Assembly: GCF_023913755.1 (NCBI RefSeq)
Contig: NZ_JAMXBJ010000050.1
Span: 62,001-126,000, forward strand
DNA from: Pseudarthrobacter cellobiosi
GTDB lineage: Bacteria; Actinomycetota; Actinomycetes; Actinomycetales; Micrococcaceae
Length of the DNA: 64,000 nt
Reading direction: 5' to 3'
The position numbers and the translations under genes are program-made. Numbering within the stretch: position 1 is the stretch's first letter; each line of letters starts with the position of its first letter. Positions 24,578 through 31,927 of the stretch are shown piece after piece. Under the pieces are notes generated by a model. That model was given only the letters and a program-made list of their open reading frames with translations, was not told the DNA's origin and ran no database searches.

Positions 24578-26308
24578 TTAGCTCCGTACCGTGGGCAGCG
24601 ACGCCAAGAGGCCCATGGCGCGGTCGAGCAGGTCATCCATGCTTCCCCGGGCCGCTCCGGCCACAGCCTGCCTCGCCACGGCATCCGCACGGACCGTGTC
24701 CCCGGACTCCAGCGCCGCGCTGGCCTCTGCCAGGAGGATCTCAACCTGTACCCAGGCGTACGAATCAGTGACCCGGCTGCAGAGGATCCCCGCGTTCTTC
24801 ATCCACTCCAGTGCAGTATCGGCGTTGCCTTCCAGCAAATGCGTGAGCCCGATGGTCTTCGCAGCAAGGCCTTCCCAGCAGGGGTCCTGCAGCTGGCGTG
24901 CGAGCGCGAAGGTTGCCTCCGCCTGCTCCCGGACCACCCCGGGCCGTTCTCCATCGGACAGACGGGCATGGGCCAGCCACGCTTCCGGCCAGGGCCGGAA
25001 TGCCGTCCAGCGTTCGCGGCGGGCCAGTTCGCAGGATTGCCGGGCCCATTCTCCGGCCTCGTCCACGCGGCCCAGGAGAAACAGGCTTCGTGCCCCCAGT
25101 CCCAGGTTCCAGGCTTCACGTCTGACGGAACCGGCACTCCGGCTCAGCTCGACGGCGGCAGCGAACTGGTCGGCACCTGCTTCAAGCTTGCCCCAGTCGC
25201 TGAGGTTCATGGCTTCAAACCCGGCGATCGCCGCGTCGAGGGACGGATCCCCGGTTGCCAGCCCGCGGGCAGTTTCCAGGTATCCGGCGGCACTGGCCCG
25301 CCGTCCGGCGAGGATGTCAACATATGCCAGCTCCGACAGCGCCTTTGCCGCTACCGGCTCCGCGCCGGCGGCAGACGCCAGGTCTACGGCGGCGGCAAGA
25401 ATGATGGAGCCTTCGTCGTCGTAGCCTCGAATTGAGTGGACGAGCGCCGCGCCGAGCTCGGTCAGGCAGCGGCTCAGCAGTTCCTTGTCGCCGGATAACT
25501 CGGCTGCGGCGGACGCTCCGCGCAGGCATTCGATCCCGGCGTCGGCAGCGCCGGCTGACAGGGCGGCAAGCCCGGCCTCGCACAGGGACTGGGCGGACGC
25601 GCGGGCTGAAACACCGGGTACCGGCGCCGCGACGGCGGGCCGTGCGGCCGCGCGGAGGGCCGCGGTGGGCCTTGTTCCGAGCTCGGCGGCGAACATTGCT
25701 TCGCTGGCGTCGGCCTGCCGGAGGGCAGCGTCCACATCACCGGATGAGGCCAGCGCCTTGACCAGCAGGATGTGCGGCCCTTCTTCGAAGGGCGCCCGTG
25801 CCACCATGGCCCGGGAAAGTTCCACGGCCCGGGCGGACTGCCGGGCAGAAAGCGCCCGAAGAGCGGCCTGCCTCAGGGCGCTGAGCACCTCACTGTCCAC
25901 CCTCTGGCGCTCCACCAGGAGCCAGGACTCAAACCCTGGCGATCCCTTGACGTCGATCCCTTCCAGGAAGTGCCCTTCGGGAATCTCCGTTTCCAGCACG
26001 CCCCGCGAGAGTTCGGCCACGTCCACAGCTGTATCCGGACCGAGCCCGTGCGAGACAGGGTTGCCCCGGAAAGCTTCGGCCAGGCCCGTTTTCCGACGCA
26101 GTTCAGCCAGCGTCCACCGCAGTGCCCCCATGGGATCGTCGGCGTCAGAAAACAGCTCATCCACGAGAACCTGGCGGGAAACCGGCCCCGATGACCGGAC
26201 CAGCCTCCCCAATACGGCCCAGCTCTTGTGGCCTCTGGGCCCGGGAATCGGCTGGCCGTCGCGTTCAAGACCCAATCTGCCGATCAACCGAAGGCGCAGC
26301 ACAAGCAC
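24578..26308 (-). CDS. SARP/AfsR-type transcriptional regulator with BTAD and TPR-like region
   Basis: The GTG at 26308 starts 14 bases after the preceding gene's stop and gives 576 residues; GTG at 26302 is an alternative, and the longer frame to 26425 overlaps the neighbour. An OmpR-type winged helix begins at once (LRLRLIGRLGLERDGQPIPG, HKSWAVLGRLVRSSGPVSRQ, LVDELFSDADDPMGALRWTL). A bacterial transcriptional activation domain follows at about residues 110-220 (HFLEGIDVKGSPGFESWLL, ALRALSARQSARAVELSRAM). The remaining 350 residues are Ala-rich helical repeats of TPR type. No nucleotide-binding domain is present. SARP proteins often activate secondary metabolism; the target here is unknown. 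Confidence 0.82.
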   Translation of the reverse strand: MLVLRLRLIGRLGLERDGQPIPGPRGHKSWAVLGRLVRSSGPVSRQVLVDELFSDADDPMGALRWTLAELRRKTGLAEAFRGNPVSHGLGPDTAVDVAELSRGVLETEIPEGHFLEGIDVKGSPGFESWLLVERQRVDSEVLSALRQAALRALSARQSARAVELSRAMVARAPFEEGPHILLVKALASSGDVDAALRQADASEAMFAAELGTRPTAALRAAARPAVAAPVPGVSARASAQSLCEAGLAALSAGAADAGIECLRGASAAAELSGDKELLSRCLTELGAALVHSIRGYDDEGSIILAAAVDLASAAGAEPVAAKALSELAYVDILAGRRASAAGYLETARGLATGDPSLDAAIAGFEAMNLSDWGKLEAGADQFAAAVELSRSAGSVRREAWNLGLGARSLFLLGRVDEAGEWARQSCELARRERWTAFRPWPEAWLAHARLSDGERPGVVREQAEATFALARQLQDPCWEGLAAKTIGLTHLLEGNADTALEWMKNAGILCSRVTDSYAWVQVEILLAEASAALESGDTVRADAVARQAVAGAARGSMDDLLDRAMGLLASLPTVRS

Positions 26309-26321
26309 AATGTAGCAACGC

Positions 26322-26621
26322 TCAGGCAGCCAGCACCAGAGCGGGTGCCGGATTGAGCTGCGCCAGGAGTTCAGCCTGGGCGGGCGCACCCAACTCACGC
26401 ACCAACACACCGTGAACGATGCCAAATGCCCGCAGCCGGGCTACCTCCGAACCGTCCCAGTCATTGAGCGCGGCCGCCGCGCCCGGCGCAAACGGCTGGA
26501 CCGCGGATGCCATCATCTCCAGGGTCCGGCGATCCCTCTGGGTGCCCTCAGCCACGATACGGTCGGCTGTGAGGGTGATGAAGGTATTCAGTTCTGCTGT
26601 GGTGTTCCAATTAGTTTCCAT
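26322..26621 (-). CDS. Small hypothetical protein upstream of the SARP gene
   Basis: The product has 99 residues from an ATG. It is mostly helical, acidic and soluble (ELNTFITLTADRIVAEGTQR, then TLEMMASAVQPFAPGAAAAL and LLAQLNPAPALVLAA). I do not recognise a family. It ends 14 bases before the SARP start on the same strand, so the two are probably one transcript and the SARP may be translated by coupling, since no good ribosome site precedes it. A role as a partner or modulator of the regulator is only a guess. Confidence 0.6.
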   Translation of the reverse strand: METNWNTTAELNTFITLTADRIVAEGTQRDRRTLEMMASAVQPFAPGAAAALNDWDGSEVARLRAFGIVHGVLVRELGAPAQAELLAQLNPAPALVLAA

Positions 26622-26672
26622 AACTGGAGTTTCCAGCGCCGGCGTGTGACCGTGCGTGTGACCACCAGAAAA

Positions 26673-28046
26673 TTAAAGCTGAGCCTCCCTGCGGTCCAGC
26701 ACAATCTGCTGCACGTCCAGGTAGCCGGACTGGAAACCCGCCCGTGAATAGCACAGGTAGAACAGCCACATCCGCTGGAACACGGCGTCGAACCCCAGCC
26801 CGCCCACCTCCAGTGAGCGGTCCATGAACCGCCCCTCCCAGAGGCGCAGGGTCGCGGCGTAGTGATCGCCCAGGCCCATCCGTTCCCGCACGCGGAGTGT
26901 GGTGTGCTGCTGGGTCACGCTTTCGATGGCCCGCACTGAGGGAAGGAAGCCACCGGGGAAAATGTACTTGTGCACCCAGGTGTACGCGTTGCGGGTAGCC
27001 AGCATGCGGCCGTGCGGCATGGTGATGGCTTGGATGGCCACCTTCCCACCCGGGGCCAGCACGCGGTCGATGGTCTGGAAGTAGATGGGCCAGTACTCAT
27101 AACCAACCGCCTCGACCATTTCCACTGACACAACAGCGTCGAATTCGCCCTCCACTGCCCGGTAGTCCTGCAGCGCCACGGTCACCCGGTCTGCGTAGCC
27201 GGCGGCCGCAATCCTTTCCTGCGCCAGCGCCCGCTGCTCGCTGGAGAGCGTCACGCTGTAGACAGTGGCACCCCGGGCTGCTGCCCGGAGGGCCAGCTCA
27301 CCCCAGCCGGTGCCGATCTCCAGCAGCCGCGTGCCGGATCCGACGCCGGCCTTGTCCAGCAGCCTGTCGATCTTGGCTTGCTGGGCTTTCGCCAAGGCAT
27401 CCCACGGGACCGAATCCAGTGCACCGTCGCTCAGCGGGAAAAGCGCCGAGGAGTAGCTCATGGTGGTGTCCAGGAAGTTGGAGAAGAGCTCGTTGGAGAG
27501 GTCGTAGTGCCGCGAGATGTTGCTGCGGGTGTTGTGCTCTTCATTGCGTTCCTGCCGCGGCGTCCGCGGCAGGTACAGGGTCCGCAGCCTCTGCAGCGGC
27601 GCAGGGATCAGCGTGTCCACGGACGCGGCGAAGACCTCCAGCACACCGGCGAGGTCTGACGCTTCCCAGTCCCCCGCCATAAAAGACTCGCCCAGCCCGA
27701 TCAGGCCGTTGTCACCGATCCGCACTTCGAACGCTGCCGGCCTGAGCATGGTCATCACCGGCGCGTCCGGGCCGCCGGCGCCCAGCACCGAACCGTCCGG
27801 GTAGGCAATGCGCAGGGGCAGCCGACGTACGGCCGCCTTGAACAACAGGCCGGCGGCCTTGCCCGCCACCCGCGCCTTAGTGCCCGACGGCGCGTGGGCA
27901 ACGCCGGGCCACACTTCCGGATCGATGGTGGCCGGCGACGCCGGTACCCCGGCAGCGGTCCTTTCCGTCACCGGGTGCCGTGCGGCTGACTTCGCGGCGG
28001 AGACCTCCGCAGTCGCGGCTGTTCCGTTTTCATCGGTCATGGTCAT
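26673..28046 (-). CDS. Cyclopropane-fatty-acyl-phospholipid synthase family methyltransferase
   Basis: The product has 457 residues. The catalytic domain shows the family start NTRSNISRHYDLSNELFSNF, the SAM motif LLEIGTGWGELALRAAARGA, VTLSSEQRALAQERI, and VSVEMVEAVGYEYWPIYFQT holding the Glu and His region that binds bicarbonate in Cfa. HKYIFPGGFLPSVRAI and WLFYLCYSRAGFQSGYLDV complete the fold. The first 80 residues are a low-complexity addition. It transfers a methyl or methylene group from SAM to unsaturated acyl chains in membrane phospholipids. It overlaps the DUF1365 gene upstream by 4 bases and is the last gene of a three-gene operon. Confidence 0.9.
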   Translation of the reverse strand: MTMTDENGTAATAEVSAAKSAARHPVTERTAAGVPASPATIDPEVWPGVAHAPSGTKARVAGKAAGLLFKAAVRRLPLRIAYPDGSVLGAGGPDAPVMTMLRPAAFEVRIGDNGLIGLGESFMAGDWEASDLAGVLEVFAASVDTLIPAPLQRLRTLYLPRTPRQERNEEHNTRSNISRHYDLSNELFSNFLDTTMSYSSALFPLSDGALDSVPWDALAKAQQAKIDRLLDKAGVGSGTRLLEIGTGWGELALRAAARGATVYSVTLSSEQRALAQERIAAAGYADRVTVALQDYRAVEGEFDAVVSVEMVEAVGYEYWPIYFQTIDRVLAPGGKVAIQAITMPHGRMLATRNAYTWVHKYIFPGGFLPSVRAIESVTQQHTTLRVRERMGLGDHYAATLRLWEGRFMDRSLEVGGLGFDAVFQRMWLFYLCYSRAGFQSGYLDVQQIVLDRREAQL

Positions 28047-28774
28047 TGGACTGCCTCCTGTGAGGGGTGATGTGGTTTCTTGATGACTGGCAGGCGTCGC
28101 GCCCAGAGTTTGATGCCCTGGATCCGGATCAGTGCCGATACCAGCAGCGGCGCGGCCGGGACGGCAACGGCCGCTGCCAGGATGTTCCTGACGGTGCCGG
28201 GGCGCCGTTCCCCGTCCATAGTTGCGGCGAACGGCCGCTGCCCTTCCCGCTCCAGGACGATGGAGACGGACAGCCGTTGCTCCGGTGCGGGCAGCTTCAT
28301 CCGGTAGTGCCCGTCAACGTCATTGAACGGTGACACGTAGAAGGCCTTGGGCACGCTGGCCCGGCCGGAAGGATCCGTTTCCAGGAGGTAGCAGTGGCGT
28401 TCGCCGTAGGTGTTGTGGACCTCGGCGATGACACACTGCAGCTCCCCGGACATCCGGTAGCACCAGAAGAGGGTGAGCGGGTTGAAGACGTGGCCGAAGA
28501 CCCGGGCGCTGGTCAGCATCCGGATGGTCCCGCCGTCGGGCTCTATCCCCCGGGTCCGCAGGAACCGTTCCACGTTGCTGCGGATGGTGGCGTCGGGATC
28601 GCCCAGGTGGTCGGCGGCCCGGAAGACAGCCAGCGGCCGCATGAGCCGGGGCAGAACGGGGAGCCGGTCCACGTCCACAAACCAGCTGTAGCTCCGGTAG
28701 GTGAAAGCATTCTTCAGCGGGCTCTGGCGCACGTGGGAAATGGACGTGCGGTAGATGGCTGCGGTTGAGCTCAT
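28043..28774 (-). CDS. DUF1365 family protein
   Basis: The product has 243 residues: AIYRTSISHVRQSPLKNAFT, YSWFVDVDRLP, then SARVFGHVFNPLTLFWCY, VIAEVHNTYGERHCYLL and KAFYVSPFNDVDGHYRMKLP, all DUF1365 signatures. The family is almost always found between an FAD oxidoreductase and a Cfa-type methyltransferase, as here, and overlaps both by 4 bases. Its chemistry is not established; participation in fatty-acyl modification is inferred from this constant context. A hydrophobic stretch near the end (LAAAVAVPAAPLLVSALIRI) may attach it to the membrane. Confidence 0.9.
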   Translation of the reverse strand: MSSTAAIYRTSISHVRQSPLKNAFTYRSYSWFVDVDRLPVLPRLMRPLAVFRAADHLGDPDATIRSNVERFLRTRGIEPDGGTIRMLTSARVFGHVFNPLTLFWCYRMSGELQCVIAEVHNTYGERHCYLLETDPSGRASVPKAFYVSPFNDVDGHYRMKLPAPEQRLSVSIVLEREGQRPFAATMDGERRPGTVRNILAAAVAVPAAPLLVSALIRIQGIKLWARRLPVIKKPHHPSQEAVQ

Positions 28775-30180
28775 GCGCGCTCCGAGGCTGGGAGCAGTTC
28801 GGGCTCGGGCGCCTGAGTCGAGGGCCCGTCCCAGGTGCGTCCCAGGCTCGCGGCGGCACGGACACCTGCCAGGGCGCCGTCCTCATGGAACCCCCAGCCC
28901 AGGTAGGCGCCGGCGTAGGCGATGCGGTCATCGCTCAGTGCCGCAATGCGCTGCTGTGCCCGCAGTGATTCGGGGGTGTACTGGGGGTGTTCGTAGACCA
29001 AATGTTCCAGGACCCGTGCCTCCGCGATGAGCTCGGACTCCCCCAGGCTCACCAGGTACGGCTGGCCATCGGCTGGCTCCAGGCGCTGCAGCCGGGTGAG
29101 GTCGTAGCTGACCAGCACCTTATCCGGGCGGGCTTCGCAGTCCGGGAGCCGGTAGTTCCAGGACGCCCTGGCATTGTCCGCGGCGGGCAGGACGGCCGGG
29201 TCGCGGTGGAAAACGGTGTGGTTGACGGAGTACGGCATCTGGCCGAGGGCTTCCTTTTCGGCCGGCGTGGCGTCCGCGAGGAAGCCCAGGGCCTGGGCCG
29301 GGTGCGTGGCAATGACCACGGCCTCGAAGTCATCGACTCCCTGATCGGTGTCCACTTCGACACCCAGGGCGTGGCGCCTGATGGCCCTGACGGGGGTGCC
29401 GAGCCGGATGTCAGGGAGCGTCGCGGCGAGTTTCTCCACGTACCTCCCCGAACCGCCGGTGACGGTCCGCCACTGCGGCGAACCCTTGACGCCCAGCATT
29501 CCGTGGTGGCCCAGGAACGTGAAGAGGTAGCGCGCCGGATAGGACAGCGCAGTGGTGGGATCGCATGACCAGACTGCGCTGACCACCGGCGTCATGAAAT
29601 GGGAGATGAAGTACTGGCTGAAGCGTTCCTTTGCCAGGAATTCACCGAGGGTGAGCTCCGCGCCGCCCGCACCAGGGCCGGCGTCGGACGCGGGAGCCGT
29701 CTCAATCAGCGCCCGGGCCCTGCGGTAGAACCGCATGACCTCCAGCAGCATCAGCAGGTAGCGTCCGCGCAGCAGGCTGGACGGGCGGGCGATGATCCCG
29801 CGACCGCCCCCACGGGCCCCGGCGTATTCCAGGCCACAGCCGTCACAGCGGACGGACATACTCATTTCGGAGTCCTGCGTCTCCACGCCCAGCTCGGCGA
29901 ACAACCGCAGCAGGGTGGGATAGGTCCGCTCGTTGTGGACGATGAAGCCGGTGTCGATGCCGAGGACGGATCCATCGGGCTGCGTGACATTGTGGGTGTG
30001 GGCATGGCCGCCCAGCCTGCTGTCCGCCTCGAAAAGGGTGACGTTGTCTTGCCGGTTCAGGACATAAGCGGCCGTCAGGCCGGCCACTCCGCTGCCCACG
30101 ACCGCGATGCGCCGTCCCTGCGGCTTGAAGGTCGAGTTCCCTGCCAAAGACACTGTTCTGCTCCCCTGCTCGGACTGCAT
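28771..30180 (-). CDS. FAD-dependent amine oxidase-like oxidoreductase of the DUF1365/Cfa operon
   Basis: The ATG at 30180 gives 469 residues; the longer frame to 30594 runs into the LysR gene on the other strand. It begins with RRIAVVGSGVAGLTAAYVLN and the FAD-binding end LFEADSRLGGHAHTH, then IDTGFIVHNERTYPTLLRLF. Later motifs are GSGRYVEKLAATL and AYAGAYLGWGFHEDGALAGV, which holds the C-terminal FAD contact. This NAD/FAD-binding amine-oxidase-like group sits beside DUF1365 and Cfa proteins in many bacteria and is thought to oxidise or desaturate acyl chains. It is transcribed first and is divergent from a LysR regulator. Confidence 0.88.
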   Translation of the reverse strand: MQSEQGSRTVSLAGNSTFKPQGRRIAVVGSGVAGLTAAYVLNRQDNVTLFEADSRLGGHAHTHNVTQPDGSVLGIDTGFIVHNERTYPTLLRLFAELGVETQDSEMSMSVRCDGCGLEYAGARGGGRGIIARPSSLLRGRYLLMLLEVMRFYRRARALIETAPASDAGPGAGGAELTLGEFLAKERFSQYFISHFMTPVVSAVWSCDPTTALSYPARYLFTFLGHHGMLGVKGSPQWRTVTGGSGRYVEKLAATLPDIRLGTPVRAIRRHALGVEVDTDQGVDDFEAVVIATHPAQALGFLADATPAEKEALGQMPYSVNHTVFHRDPAVLPAADNARASWNYRLPDCEARPDKVLVSYDLTRLQRLEPADGQPYLVSLGESELIAEARVLEHLVYEHPQYTPESLRAQQRIAALSDDRIAYAGAYLGWGFHEDGALAGVRAAASLGRTWDGPSTQAPEPELLPASERA

Positions 30181-30186
30181 GTGCGC

Positions 30187-30207
30187 TTGCTCGGTGCAAA
30201 CTCTATA
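30187..30207. promoter_or_regulatory. Possible LysR site and -10 of the lipid operon
   Basis: TTGCTCGGTGCAA (30187-30199) is a T-N11-A motif with inverted TTGC/GCAA ends, the usual LysR pattern. On the minus strand TATAGA (30207-30202) could be the -10 of the operon, which would place the site at the transcription start. No clear -35 is seen. Confidence 0.35.
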
Positions 30208-30333
30208 GGGGCAGTTCGACGCCGTGGGGCCGGTGGATGACTGAGTTTGCCGTAAATCTTTGTGCCACAATGAAGCGGGCCTCCCAGAACCGGCGCAACG
30301 CGGTACCCAGGCGGCCCTGACCGAAGGACAGCG

Positions 30334-31251
30334 TTGGTAAATCCCGTTCATCTGAAGACTCTCCTCGAAGTTACCCGGCTGGGATCCTTCGCGGCCGCAG
30401 CGGCACGCCTGGGGTACACGGCGTCGGCGGTCTCGCAGCAGATGTCCGCCCTGGAACGGGAAACGGGCGTGGTCCTGTTCCAGCGCTCGGCCCGCAGCGT
30501 GGTCCCCACGGAAGCGGCGGTGGTGATGACCCGGCACGCCGCGAAGGTGCTGACGGACATCGAAGCCCTGATGGCGGCAGCCTCCAAAACACACAGCAGC
30601 ACCAGCCAGGAACTGCGGCTGGGAATCTTTCCCAGCCTGGCCACCTACGTCCTCCCGCGCATCCTGAAGAATCCGGCGTGGAAGGACCTGGGGATCGACC
30701 TCAAAGTGTCGGTGGCCGAGCCGGCCCAGACCATCCAGGGACTACGCACCGGCGGAGAGCTCGATGTGGCGTTGGTCTTCCAGGTGGGCCAGTCCGGGCT
30801 CGCCTGGCCGCACACCATCAACCGGCAGTGGATCGGCGACGACAACTTCCGTGTGGTGCTGCCCGCGGGCTGGGGATTCCGCACGGACGCCAAGGTGGCG
30901 GCGGACCATCTGTCCGAGCTGCCCTGGATCATGCACCACCCCGGGAGCCCCGATGCCGTGGTGATCGAACGGCTCTTTGCCAGCTGCAACCTGCATCCGC
31001 GCGTGGTGGCCCACAGCGACGATTTCCATGCCAGCCTCGAAATGGCGGCCGCCGGACTGGGCGCTGCGCTGGTGCCCGAGCTCGCATTGCGGAACCGGCC
31101 AGCCGGCGTTGTAGTGCTGGACGTTCCCGAGATCCGGCTGGCCCGGAACGTGTTTGCCCTGCTCATCAACGAGAAGAAGACCGCCCGGGTGCAGCTGTTT
31201 GTGGACCTGCTCGCCGAGACGATGGCCGCTGCGGGGTCCTCAGGCAATTAG
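30334..31251 (+). CDS. LysR family transcriptional regulator
   Basis: The product has 305 residues, normal for the family, from a TTG with AAGGA upstream. The winged helix-turn-helix lies at about residues 5-63 (HLKTLLEVTRLGSFAAAAAR, TASAVSQQMSALERETGVVL, FQRSARSVVPTEAA). The effector domain follows (LRLGIFPSLATYVLPRIL, GELDVALVFQ, MAAAGLGAALVPELAL). It is divergent from the FAD/DUF1365/Cfa operon with 153 bases between, the common layout for a LysR controlling its neighbour. The inducer is unknown. Confidence 0.9.
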   Translation: MVNPVHLKTLLEVTRLGSFAAAAARLGYTASAVSQQMSALERETGVVLFQRSARSVVPTEAAVVMTRHAAKVLTDIEALMAAASKTHSSTSQELRLGIFPSLATYVLPRILKNPAWKDLGIDLKVSVAEPAQTIQGLRTGGELDVALVFQVGQSGLAWPHTINRQWIGDDNFRVVLPAGWGFRTDAKVAADHLSELPWIMHHPGSPDAVVIERLFASCNLHPRVVAHSDDFHASLEMAAAGLGAALVPELALRNRPAGVVVLDVPEIRLARNVFALLINEKKTARVQLFVDLLAETMAAAGSSGN

Positions 31252-31296
31252 CCCGGAATGCTGGAAAGCGCAGCACTTGGGGTCTATGTTGAAGGT

Positions 31297-31803
31297 ATGA
31301 ACAGGGTAGCGAGCCAGCACTTTGGAGAAATCGAGCTCAACCACGGCAGGGATCACAACATCGCCGCCAAACATGAGCTGGGTGGCCAGGTACTGGAACT
31401 CGACCTGAACATCAACGCACACGACCACTTTGACGAAGCGGCCATGCACAAGGTGGACTACCGGCTGCGGTTCCTCCCCGAGCTGGTGGATGAGGTCAGG
31501 CAGATGATCGCCGACGAACTGGAGCAGGAAGGCACCAGCCCCCAGGAATACCTTCACTTCCACTGCAGCGCCCTCAAGGACGAGCACCTGCAGAAAGTCT
31601 TCGGCGTGGAGGAACGCAGCCAGCTCACCAACGACGTCTTCCTCAAAGCCCTCAAACTCGGCCACGTGGGCATTTTCCCCGGCCAGCCCGAGCGCTACTT
31701 TGTTATGGACTTCACCCTGGGCTCACACTTCACGGACGAGGTCCTGGTGGTAGCCGCCGACGAAGACGGCGTGGTGGACGACGAAATCCTCTGGGAGTCC
31801 TGA
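31297..31803 (+). CDS. DUF2004 family protein
   Basis: The ATG at 31297 with GAAGG upstream gives 168 residues; the frame open from 31258 has no ribosome site. It is an acidic soluble protein: HFGEIELNHGRDHNIAAKHE, LELDLNINAHDHFDEAAMHK, PQEYLHFHCSALKDEHLQ, then a C-terminal half ending VVAADEDGVVDDEILWES. The His-rich first half is a recurring DUF2004 feature. Function is unknown. It stands alone and is convergent with metE. Confidence 0.7.
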   Translation: MNRVASQHFGEIELNHGRDHNIAAKHELGGQVLELDLNINAHDHFDEAAMHKVDYRLRFLPELVDEVRQMIADELEQEGTSPQEYLHFHCSALKDEHLQKVFGVEERSQLTNDVFLKALKLGHVGIFPGQPERYFVMDFTLGSHFTDEVLVVAADEDGVVDDEILWES

Positions 31804-31863
31804 ATCGATTGCTCCACAAGGGCCCTATTGAGCCCTGAAAAGGGCAGTTACGCAGCAATCGAT
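31804..31863 (+). other. Nested inverted repeats after the DUF2004 gene
   Basis: ATCGATTGCT (31804-31813) pairs with AGCAATCGAT (31854-31863), 10 base pairs starting right at the stop codon. Inside, GCCCT (31832-31836), GAAA, AGGGC (31841-31845) forms a tetraloop hairpin and GGGCCC lies at 31820-31825. The RNA could fold as a multi-stem element. Its role is unknown. Confidence 0.6.
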
Positions 31864-31872
31864 GGTTAAAGT

Positions 31873-31914
31873 ACGACGGCGGCCGGTCACCTTTCGGTGA
31901 CCGGCCGCCGTCGT
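31873..31914. terminator. Bidirectional hairpin terminator between DUF2004 and metE
   Basis: A perfect 19-bp stem (31873-31891 with 31896-31914) closes a TTTC loop. It lies between two convergent genes, 14 bases from the metE stop. No T-run follows, which is common for actinobacterial terminators. Confidence 0.75.
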
Positions 31915-31927
31915 TAATGCGGGTGGG

